Source of the DNA: DATKIY01 sp963726755
GTDB lineage: Bacteria; Actinomycetota; Actinomycetes; JAHEKZ01
Length of the DNA stretch: 64,000 nucleotides
Direction: 5' to 3'
NCBI GenBank assembly: GCA_963726755.1
Contig: CAVSDB010000003.1
Location: forward strand, 186,001 to 250,000
The position numbers were made by a program, and so were the translations under genes. Below, in pieces: positions 55,284 to 62,434 of this stretch. A model generated the notes under the pieces. The model saw only the letters and a list, made by a program, of their open reading frames with translations, was not told where the DNA came from and did no database searches. Within the stretch, counting starts at the first letter, position 1. Every line of letters begins with the position of its first letter.

Positions 55284-56248
55284 GCCGGAACCGGTGTCCC
55301 ACCCAGCGCCACCATCCGCTCAACTGCACGTCGCGCCCTCTTGGCAATGTCTTCGTCGACCTCGACCTCAACAGTGCCTTCGCGCAAGGATCGGATCAGC
55401 TTTTCCGGCGTAATCATCTTCATATAGCGGCATTCCGCCTTGGGGTTGACGGGTTCGAACGTCGCTGCTGGATTCGCCTTACGTAGCTGGTGCAACATCC
55501 CGGTCTCCGTCGCGACCAGCACCTTGCTATCGCCCAGCTGCGAGGCCTTGGTCAGCATCCCCCCGGTGGAGAGGATGTGCGCGTGCTCGGCCGGCACGAC
55601 TCCCTCGGACACCAGATACAACGCTGAGGTCGCGCAGCCGCACTCGGGATGTATCAGGAGCTCGGCGTCCGGCTCGGCTTTGATGCGACTGGCCAAATCG
55701 TCGGGAGTGATCGCAGCGTGTACGTGACACTCGCCCATCCAGATGTGGAGGTTGTCGCGTCCAGTCAGTCGTTTGACGTGAGCACCGAGGAACTGGTCTG
55801 GCAGGAACAGAATCTCGCGCTCGGGCGGTATCGACTCGACAACCTCGACCGCATTCGACGACGTGCAGCAGATGTCGGTCTCGGCCTTCACCGCAGCCGA
55901 AGTGTTCACGTAGGACACCACCACCGCACCGGGATGTTCGCTCTTCCAGTCGCGCAACTGGTCAGCCGTGATGGTGTCGGCCAGTGAGCATCCCGCGCCG
56001 GCGTCGGGGATGAGAACGGTGCGGTCCGGCGCGAGCAACTTCGCCGACTCGGCCATGAAGTGCACTCCGCAAAGCACGATCGTCGACTGGGTGCTGGCCG
56101 CCGCGAGCCGGGCCAACTGCAAAGAGTCGCCGACGTGGTGTGCAACGTCCTGGATCTCGGGAACTTGGTAGTTGTGGGCCAAGATCAGCGCATCGCGGTC
56201 AGCAGCCAACTGCCGCACCTCGTCGAAGAACGACGCGTCGGTGGTCAT
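55280..56248 (-). CDS. nadA: Quinolinate synthase
   Basis: 322 residues. The [4Fe-4S] cysteines are likely those in IVLCGVHFMAES, ECGCATSA and KAECRYMKM. Substrate segments LAHNYQVPEIQ, GDSLQLARLAA and FLPDQFLGAHV are present. It condenses iminoaspartate and DHAP to quinolinate. First gene of the nad-pur operon; the ribosome-binding site GGAAGG follows directly on the candidate NrtR operator. Confidence 0.96.
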   Translation of the reverse strand: MTTDASFFDEVRQLAADRDALILAHNYQVPEIQDVAHHVGDSLQLARLAAASTQSTIVLCGVHFMAESAKLLAPDRTVLIPDAGAGCSLADTITADQLRDWKSEHPGAVVVSYVNTSAAVKAETDICCTSSNAVEVVESIPPEREILFLPDQFLGAHVKRLTGRDNLHIWMGECHVHAAITPDDLASRIKAEPDAELLIHPECGCATSALYLVSEGVVPAEHAHILSTGGMLTKASQLGDSKVLVATETGMLHQLRKANPAATFEPVNPKAECRYMKMITPEKLIRSLREGTVEVEVDEDIAKRARRAVERMVALGGTPVPA

Positions 56249-56267
56249 CGTTACTGCCTTCCGGGAG

Positions 56268-56282
56268 ATCTTTCGAGAAGAT
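56268..56282. promoter_or_regulatory. Candidate NrtR operator
   Basis: Inverted repeat ATCTT-TCGAG-AAGAT, with perfect 5-bp arms and a 5-base spacer, in the 83-bp region between divergent nadA and the NrtR-type regulator. It begins 19 bases upstream of the nadA ATG. NrtR repressors generally bind a palindrome in their own divergent nad promoter, and the position fits. Exact match to a published consensus was not checked. Confidence 0.6.
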
Positions 56283-56331
56283 ATTGCCTTGTAGTCAAAA
56301 ACCTCTCAATTCACGCTACCATCGCTAGCCG

Positions 56332-57033
56332 GTGAAACGTATCCCTGGGTTCAGCGCAGAACACGACGTCCTGGCCGTGGTGTTGCAGGTTCGCGACGAC
56401 GCACTGTGCGTGCTGTTGTGGCGACGCGCCCGACCCCCGTACGAGCAGGCGTGGGCGCTCCCAGGCGGTCCGGTGGCCGGTGATGAGACGCTCGGCGAAT
56501 CAGTGGCTCGGCAGTTGGCCAGCAAGGTCGACGTCAGGGAGCTCGCCCACCTAGAGCAGCTCGAGACCCGCAGCGAGCCGTCTCGCGATCCCCGCGGCCG
56601 GGTGCTGGCGACGGCATACTTGGGTCTGGTTCCGGCGGACGTCCAACCGCTACTCCCGCCCGACACCGCTTGGCAACCAATGTCGGACCTGCCCCCCATG
56701 GCGTTCGACCACCAGTCGATGGCGCTCTCGGGGATGCGACGGCTACGCGCCAAACTTTCGTACACCAACATCGGCTTCGCACTAGCGCCAAAGACATTCA
56801 CCGTGTCGCAGTTGCAGGAGATCTACCATGCCGCGCTGGGACATGAGGTCTCTGGAACCAACCTGAAGCGCATCCTGCTGCGTCGCGAACAGATCGAGCA
56901 GACGGGCAGCCATAGCCCCTCGGGGAGGTCGGGGGGGCGACCCGCTCTGCAGTACCGATTCCGGGTTCACCAGATCGAGGTCACCGACCCGTTCGCGGTG
57001 CTGCGCCCCCCAGAGGCTGAAAGCCCCTCTTAG
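56332..57033 (+). CDS. nrtR: NrtR-type Nudix-related transcriptional regulator of NAD synthesis
   Basis: 233 residues from GTG 56332. Residues 1-150 form a Nudix fold with the box partly destroyed: GGPVAGDETLGESVARQ replaces the catalytic REUxEExGU with RQLASKV, so hydrolysis is unlikely. The C-terminal 80 residues form a winged helix (FTVSQLQEIYHAALGHEVSG, TNLKRILLRREQI, GGRPALQYRF). This is the architecture of NrtR, which senses ADP-ribose and represses nad genes. It diverges from nadA, its natural target. Confidence 0.88.
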   Translation: MKRIPGFSAEHDVLAVVLQVRDDALCVLLWRRARPPYEQAWALPGGPVAGDETLGESVARQLASKVDVRELAHLEQLETRSEPSRDPRGRVLATAYLGLVPADVQPLLPPDTAWQPMSDLPPMAFDHQSMALSGMRRLRAKLSYTNIGFALAPKTFTVSQLQEIYHAALGHEVSGTNLKRILLRREQIEQTGSHSPSGRSGGRPALQYRFRVHQIEVTDPFAVLRPPEAESPS

Positions 57034-57232
57034 GCTGAGGACGCGTTCCCAGAACCGCTGCTGCACAACTGTGCGGAATTGCGCGCAGGCAGCGATCAAT
57101 TTCGCACGCAAGGGGTGGGTGTTGTGCGCTTTGGGACGTTCAGGGGGCACCATTTCGCACATTTGTTGCTGATGACGCGCCTTGGTTGCTGGTCGTTGGC
57201 GGCTCCGTCACCCAGCCCCTCTTAGGCTGAGG
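57022..57232. repeat. 19-bp direct repeat bracketing a 173-bp spacer
   Basis: AGCCCCTCTTAGGCTGAGG occurs at 57022-57040, covering the nrtR stop codon, and again at 57214-57232, directly before the gtrA ATG. The sequence between holds several copies of a TTTCGCAC-like motif and no recognisable gene. Confidence 0.9.
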
Positions 57233-57234
57233 CC

Positions 57235-57717
57235 ATGGCTGGCGCGCTTTCACCCATGGTCGCCCGAGCCCGACGAGGCGCGGCAGAGATAGCCCGCTTC
57301 GGAACGGTCGGGCTAGTGGCGTACGTCATCGATGTCGGGCTCTTCAACCTGATGGTGCACGCCGGCAATCCAGGAGTCTTCGCGCATAAGCCCGTTACGG
57401 CAAAGATCATTGCCGCGGTGATCGCCACATTGTTTGCCTACGCCGCCAATCGGGAGTGGACCTGGCGCGACCGTCGCCGTCAGGGTTTTGCTCGTGAGTA
57501 CGCACTGTTCTTGCTGCTCAATGGGATCGCACTAGTCATCACGATCATTCCGTTGGTGATTTCACGATACGGGCTAAATCTCGACTCGACACTGGCGGAC
57601 AACATCTCGGCGAATGTCATCGGAGTCGGACTCGGGACTTTCTTCCGGTTCTGGTCCTATCGAAAGTGGGTGTTCCCGCGAACACCGGAGGACGCTATTC
57701 CGCAGCCTCTGTCGTGA
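57235..57717 (+). CDS. GtrA family membrane protein
   Basis: 160 residues with four membrane segments and the family motif ARFGTVGLVAYVIDVGLFNL-like (IARFGTVGLVAYVID), then YAANREWTWRDRRR and GLGTFFRFWSYRKWVF. GtrA proteins flip or hold lipid-linked sugars for cell-wall polysaccharide assembly. The end overlaps the converging GGDEF gene by 23 bp. Confidence 0.9.
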   Translation: MAGALSPMVARARRGAAEIARFGTVGLVAYVIDVGLFNLMVHAGNPGVFAHKPVTAKIIAAVIATLFAYAANREWTWRDRRRQGFAREYALFLLLNGIALVITIIPLVISRYGLNLDSTLADNISANVIGVGLGTFFRFWSYRKWVFPRTPEDAIPQPLS

Positions 57718-59362
57718 CGCTCAGCGCCACCGCCATCAGCGAACGCGCCAACCCGGTGAGCGGCAACAACGGTTGACTGATCTCGTCTCCGAAAATCTCG
57801 ATGAGCCAGCCATCACCGTTGCGATCGACGCCACCCACCATCAGCAACTCGATGCACCCCACGCCAACCAGCATCGCCACTTCAGAAGAGTCGGCATAAG
57901 GGTCATCGATCGTCACGACATACGAGCCGCCCGCTAGCGCCGAGCGGGTGAGCGGGAATTCGGCGAGGGAAAACTCCGCGCCGATGTCGTCATTGATCAC
58001 CGACGTCGATCCAGGATGCTGATCGCTCTGACGGTGCGCAGCAAAGTTCGTAGTTCGGATGTAGTCAGCACCAGCGGGCTGCAGCGATACCCACCACCCC
58101 GCTGCGTCGACGTATTGCGTGATCACGTCTGCGACGACGTCGACGCGGGTGCCGACGGGAATGGTGGGGTCATGGTCCAGATTCGCCAGTCCAAGTTCCA
58201 GTAATGCGTCAATCCCCCCTCGGGTCCGGCCGCGCACCTGACGTCGTTCGGGCATAGGGCCACCGGCTCCGTGCTTGGCGGAGTCTGCGATCGGTGCAGC
58301 CAGGCTTCGACCAGCGATCACGGGTCGAGTGGATCGAGCGCGCTTAGCGCGATACTGCGCGGAGTCAGCCAAGCGCAGGATGCGGCCGGTGCTGCGAACT
58401 TCCCCTACATCGTCGTCGGTGCTTGCCACTCCGCAGGAAATCCCGTGGGGCAGTACCTCGGCGGCACGACGGGACAGATCTTCTGCTACCTCCTCAGCAA
58501 CGTCACCGCTGTGACCATCCAGCACGATGCAGAACTCGTCACCACCCATGCGCGCCGCCAGACTTCCAGGGGCCAACGCCGCGGAACTACTGATCAGTCC
58601 TGCGAGATCGACGAGGGCTCGGTCACCGGCCTCGTGACCCAAAGTGTCGTTGATCTCCTTGAGTCCGTTTACGTCGCAGACCAAAAGGCTGACCGTCCAG
58701 TCCTGATTCAGGTGTGCTTCAACTGCGGCGTCGAGTCGTTCATCAACGGCACGCCGATTCGCAAGTCCGGTAAGCGGGTCGCTATACGCCAACCGCGACA
58801 CCCGCTCTAGGCGCTCGCCCGCGGAGATTGCCGTTGCAACCTGGGCGGCCACAAGAGTGGCGAAATCAAGGTCGCTGTCGGCGTAGACGTCGGCTTCTGC
58901 GGTTCGGGTGATCCAGAGGTCACCCCAGACTTGCCCCTCCACGACGAGAGGGACATCGAGTGCACTCGCTTTTCCCGTCTGGATGAGGAGGTCTCTGGTG
59001 GGAGCTTCGTGGCTCTGATCGGCAGCGACGACATAGGCACGACCTTCGGTGAGCAAAGCCGTCAGCGAAGGGTCGTTGCGGATCGAGTAGACCTCATCAA
59101 CCGGATGCTGAGCCTCCCAGTCGTCCAGATCGCCCTCGTTCACCAGAGTTCGAACCTGGCCGGTGTCACGCTCCCAGCGCGACACCGACACCGAGTCGCC
59201 TCCCAGCGCCAAGCGCGCAGCCTGTGCTGCGTTGAAGAGCAGACTGTCGTAGTCGTCGGCAGAACCGACAACCCGAACGATTTCGGTCAGGGACGCTAAA
59301 CGTGCGACCGACTCCGCTTCTGCAGGCAGTTTCTCTTGGTCACGTCGAGTGCGACGCAGCAT
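57695..59362 (-). CDS. GAF-GGDEF-GAF diguanylate cyclase, copy 1
   Basis: 555 residues with no membrane segment. An N-terminal GAF domain (about 25-180) is followed by a GGDEF domain (about 190-345: DPLTGLANRR, CDVNGLKEINDTLGHEAGD, RMGGDEFCIV at 271-280) and a C-terminal GAF-like domain (about 395-540: GWWVSLQPAG, GDGWLIEIF). The GGDEF catalytic residues are intact. The RxxD inhibitory site normally five residues upstream of GGDEF is absent (AALAPGSLAARM). It should make c-di-GMP in the cytosol in response to small ligands. Confidence 0.9.
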   Translation of the reverse strand: MLRRTRRDQEKLPAEAESVARLASLTEIVRVVGSADDYDSLLFNAAQAARLALGGDSVSVSRWERDTGQVRTLVNEGDLDDWEAQHPVDEVYSIRNDPSLTALLTEGRAYVVAADQSHEAPTRDLLIQTGKASALDVPLVVEGQVWGDLWITRTAEADVYADSDLDFATLVAAQVATAISAGERLERVSRLAYSDPLTGLANRRAVDERLDAAVEAHLNQDWTVSLLVCDVNGLKEINDTLGHEAGDRALVDLAGLISSSAALAPGSLAARMGGDEFCIVLDGHSGDVAEEVAEDLSRRAAEVLPHGISCGVASTDDDVGEVRSTGRILRLADSAQYRAKRARSTRPVIAGRSLAAPIADSAKHGAGGPMPERRQVRGRTRGGIDALLELGLANLDHDPTIPVGTRVDVVADVITQYVDAAGWWVSLQPAGADYIRTTNFAAHRQSDQHPGSTSVINDDIGAEFSLAEFPLTRSALAGGSYVVTIDDPYADSSEVAMLVGVGCIELLMVGGVDRNGDGWLIEIFGDEISQPLLPLTGLARSLMAVALSVTTEAAE

Positions 59363-59365
59363 CGG

Positions 59366-59872
59366 TCAGTCCCCCTCGCGCCGACGACGGCTGTCGTCCT
59401 CCTCGTGGAGTCGAAAGACCTCTCGTTGGATCAGTTCGACGTCGGGCACCATTCGGATGTGCATCTGCCCGGTTTCACCGGCCGACTCGATGATGAGATC
59501 ACCACACCCCAGCATTCGATCGATAACTCCGTAGTGGAAGTGGACATCATTAATTCGCTGGAGCGGCATGTCACGGCCTTGTCGGGCGACGATGCCGGTG
59601 CGAACGATCACGCGGCGGTTAGTAATGACGTACTGCGAGGTGGCCCACCGGATGATCGGAACGACGTCCCACCACAGCAAAAAAACCGCAGCAAGGGCGA
59701 GGACGAGGTAACGCGCCCAGTCCCAGTCGCTTGGTACCCACGAGAGCAACAACACAGTGACGAAAACAATCAGCACCAGGGATAGCGCCGGGAAGAGCAA
59801 TGCTCGCCAGTGCGGACGCATGTCGTAAACCACGACCTCGTCTTTGGTCAGCAGTTTTGCCGGGTACGCCAT
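59366..59872 (-). CDS. Bacterial PH-domain (bPH2) membrane protein
   Basis: 168 residues. Two hydrophobic segments (about 25-47 and 52-70: ALLFPALSLVLIVFVTVLLL, YLVLALAAVFLLWW) are followed by a PH-like domain with YVITNRRVIVRTGIVARQGRDMPLQRINDVHF. It lies between the GGDEF and birA genes and ends 3 bp before the GGDEF copy 1 start, so it is probably in the same transcript. The function of the family is unknown. Confidence 0.88.
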   Translation of the reverse strand: MAYPAKLLTKDEVVVYDMRPHWRALLFPALSLVLIVFVTVLLLSWVPSDWDWARYLVLALAAVFLLWWDVVPIIRWATSQYVITNRRVIVRTGIVARQGRDMPLQRINDVHFHYGVIDRMLGCGDLIIESAGETGQMHIRMVPDVELIQREVFRLHEEDDSRRRREGD

Positions 59873-59924
59873 GGCGAAATCCTCCCACGGTGCCTCTGCG
59901 ATGGGCAGCGTGGCACGCTGAAGT

Positions 59925-60668
59925 TCACTCGGCCAGACGCAAATGAACGACGTCGCCGGCAGACAGATGTACCCGTTCAGTCCGAGTTGTGACGATTAGC
60001 CGTCCTAGGTCGTCGACTCCCGCCGCGACTCCAATCACGTGTTCTCCCGCGGGTACCTCGACGCGGACTTCACGACCAATCGTGCTACTTGCCGAAACGT
60101 AACTCTCTGACAACTGATCCCACTGGCCCCCTGACCACTGCGCGTATCGGATTTGCAACCTTGACAGAAGTTCGATCAGCAACGCTTGTCTATCGACACT
60201 GGCATTCAGCAATCTCAGCGAAGTCGCGTTGGGCGTTGGAAGTTGGTCGGGGGCCATGTCCGCGTTTAGCCCTACTCCGACGATTACGGCGACGCCGTCG
60301 TTGGTGTCCACTCGCTCGGTGAGAATCCCGGCAAGTTTCGCACCATCCGCAAGCAGGTCGTTAGGCCACTTGACGTTCGAGTCGACGTCCCACTCGTGCA
60401 GCGCGTCGTTGACTGCGAGCGCCACTGACAGCGGCAGCCACCCCCATCGAGCCGAGGTGACGTTTTCCGGGCGAAGCACGACCGAGAACAGCAGGGCCGT
60501 CCCAGGAGGAGCTGTCCAAACCCGGCCTAGGCGACCGCGGCCCGAGGTCTGATGGTCAGTTACGAGGACGGTCCCATGAACGGCACCATCCATCGCACGT
60601 TGCCGCAGTTCACTGTTGGTCGATTCGATGTCGTCGACGAAGGAGATTTCGCACCACTCGGCGGACAT
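59925..60668 (-). CDS. birA: Biotin-[acetyl-CoA-carboxylase] ligase
   Basis: About 247 residues, monofunctional (no N-terminal helix-turn-helix). The catalytic core has FVDDIESTNSELRQRA, TDHQTSGRGRLGRVWTAPPG, VKWPNDLLADGAKLAGILTE and VGVGLNAD. The C-terminal SH3-like domain ends VHLSAGDVVHLRLAE. It attaches biotin to carboxylase carrier proteins. ATG 60668 is the family start; a longer ORF start is not supported. Confidence 0.94.
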   Translation of the reverse strand: MSAEWCEISFVDDIESTNSELRQRAMDGAVHGTVLVTDHQTSGRGRLGRVWTAPPGTALLFSVVLRPENVTSARWGWLPLSVALAVNDALHEWDVDSNVKWPNDLLADGAKLAGILTERVDTNDGVAVIVGVGLNADMAPDQLPTPNATSLRLLNASVDRQALLIELLSRLQIRYAQWSGGQWDQLSESYVSASSTIGREVRVEVPAGEHVIGVAAGVDDLGRLIVTTRTERVHLSAGDVVHLRLAE

Positions 60669-60707
60669 GGTCGAACCGTATCCGTAGGCCGCGCGCGACC
60701 TGCGCAA

Positions 60708-62366
60708 CTATCCCCGTCTGGGAGATCGGTGCGCTTCGTTGGCCGCCACTGCCATCAAGGCTCGAAGCGGGATTGAAATGTCGAGGATCGATGAGCTGAC
60801 GTCGTCGGTGTATATCTCGATCAACCAACGGGCGCCGGTGTCATCGCGACACCCGCCCATGACTAGTGCTGACGCACCCATCCGCCGGACGACGTCTGCT
60901 TCAGCAGGATCGACATCTGGGTCGGCCGTATCGAGGGTCGCGACACCCCCGTCGATCAGCGCCGCTGTCATGGGGTACTCAGACAGCAGGTATTCGGTAG
61001 CCCATTCGCCGGTGTCGCGCTTGGCACCTTCGTGGAGCCGATGGTTGACCACCTGGCAGGTCTTCACGACGTCCTGGCCCGGCGGCGCCATGCTCACCGA
61101 CCAGCCGACGGCATCGATCCGTTGCGACAAATGGTCCGCAACGCAAGCTAGCCGCGCCTGGACACCAAGTACTCGAAACTCATCGAGCATCTCCAGACCA
61201 GTTCGAATGACTCGAGTGGTGTCCGACAGCTCACGACCACGGTAGGTCCGTCGGTCGGTTCCGATTTGCGCATTCGGTGTGTCAGCCTGGCTGGCGATCT
61301 CAGGGGGAAGGCTGTGACCGGCAATCACTGGCACCGACGACCGAGCGACCTTTGCTCGGTACTGTGCCGCGTCGGCGAGCCGGAACAATCTCGCGGCAGA
61401 CTCAATGTCTCCGACGTCGTCAGCTGACGACGCAACGCCACACGAAACGCCTTCAAGTGGAGACTTCAGGACCGTTCGGCACAATTCGTCGGCCATCGCG
61501 ATGACCGCGTCAGAGGACGCCCCGGGGACGACGACGCAGAACTCGTCCCCGCCCAAGCGCGCGACGACCGCGTCCCGTAGCTGGTCAGCGGCTCGCGTAA
61601 GCAACCCTGAGAAACGCACAAGCGCACGGTCACCTGCGTCGTGGCCTTGATCGTCGTTAATGCGCTTGAGGCCATTGAGGTCGCAGACGACCAAGCTAAC
61701 GGGCGTTCCTTCTGAGAGGTGCTTCGCGACCGCTGCCTCAAGCGCTTCGTCGACCGCACGACGATTCGCCAACCCGGTCAACGGGTCCGTGTGTGCCAGC
61801 CGATCGACGTGATAGAGGTGATCGCGCGTCGCTAGTGCCGCACCGATCTGTACAGCAACGACCTGCGCAAAGTCGGCATCTGCTTCGGTGAAGCACGGTT
61901 GATCGGAGGTTCGCGTGATGTAGAGCTCCCCCCACACCGGACCGTCCATCGGGATTGGAACCGCAATGCTGCAGTGCTTGCCTAGTCGGTTGAGCAGTTG
62001 CACATCAGCGTCGTCGGGGTCGCCACCGTCGACCGACGTCCCCCATCCGTTGACCTGGTCGATCACCGAGCGCAGTGACGCAAACTCGTCTACGGCGTAC
62101 GTCTCATCGGATGGTTCGGCGATCTCGCGCAAGCCAAGGACACCGAAGTTGATAAGGGTACGAATCTGCCGGGCATCTGGTTCGAGCTGTGAAATCGACA
62201 GGGAGGCGACATCCAGGACGTCGCGCGAAGCATTCGCCGCCTGGCGAAGCAGGTCCATGCGCGAGTTAGCCCACGCCGCACGTGCAATAAGCGCCAACGA
62301 GCCAAGGCGCGCCGTCAAGCTGCCTCGTTCCCCTGGCGCTAGGCGCGCGTCACTGCCAACCGGCAT
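60708..62366 (-). CDS. GAF-GGDEF-GAF diguanylate cyclase, copy 2
   Basis: 552 residues with the same domain plan as copy 1: GAF at about 25-185, GGDEF at about 192-345 (DPLTGLANRRAVDEAL, CDLNGLKRINDDQGHDAGD, RLGGDEFCVVV), and a C-terminal GAF-like domain at about 395-540 (GWSVSMAPPGQDVV, ARWLIEIYTDDV). The catalytic motif is complete and the I-site is missing (ADQLRDAVVARL). The two GGDEF copies share long runs, so they arose by duplication. Confidence 0.9.
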   Translation of the reverse strand: MPVGSDARLAPGERGSLTARLGSLALIARAAWANSRMDLLRQAANASRDVLDVASLSISQLEPDARQIRTLINFGVLGLREIAEPSDETYAVDEFASLRSVIDQVNGWGTSVDGGDPDDADVQLLNRLGKHCSIAVPIPMDGPVWGELYITRTSDQPCFTEADADFAQVVAVQIGAALATRDHLYHVDRLAHTDPLTGLANRRAVDEALEAAVAKHLSEGTPVSLVVCDLNGLKRINDDQGHDAGDRALVRFSGLLTRAADQLRDAVVARLGGDEFCVVVPGASSDAVIAMADELCRTVLKSPLEGVSCGVASSADDVGDIESAARLFRLADAAQYRAKVARSSVPVIAGHSLPPEIASQADTPNAQIGTDRRTYRGRELSDTTRVIRTGLEMLDEFRVLGVQARLACVADHLSQRIDAVGWSVSMAPPGQDVVKTCQVVNHRLHEGAKRDTGEWATEYLLSEYPMTAALIDGGVATLDTADPDVDPAEADVVRRMGASALVMGGCRDDTGARWLIEIYTDDVSSSILDISIPLRALMAVAANEAHRSPRRG

Positions 62367-62434
62367 CGGTTCCTCCCCTTGACAGTGCTATCGGCCCGAC
62401 AGGCAACGCCCCTTGAGCCAAAAGGAGGGACGAC

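Noticed and set aside
56782..57162. 126-codon minus-strand frame across the nrtR end and the repeat region
   Set aside because: Most of it is antisense to nrtR; the part within the 173-bp insert is too short to judge.
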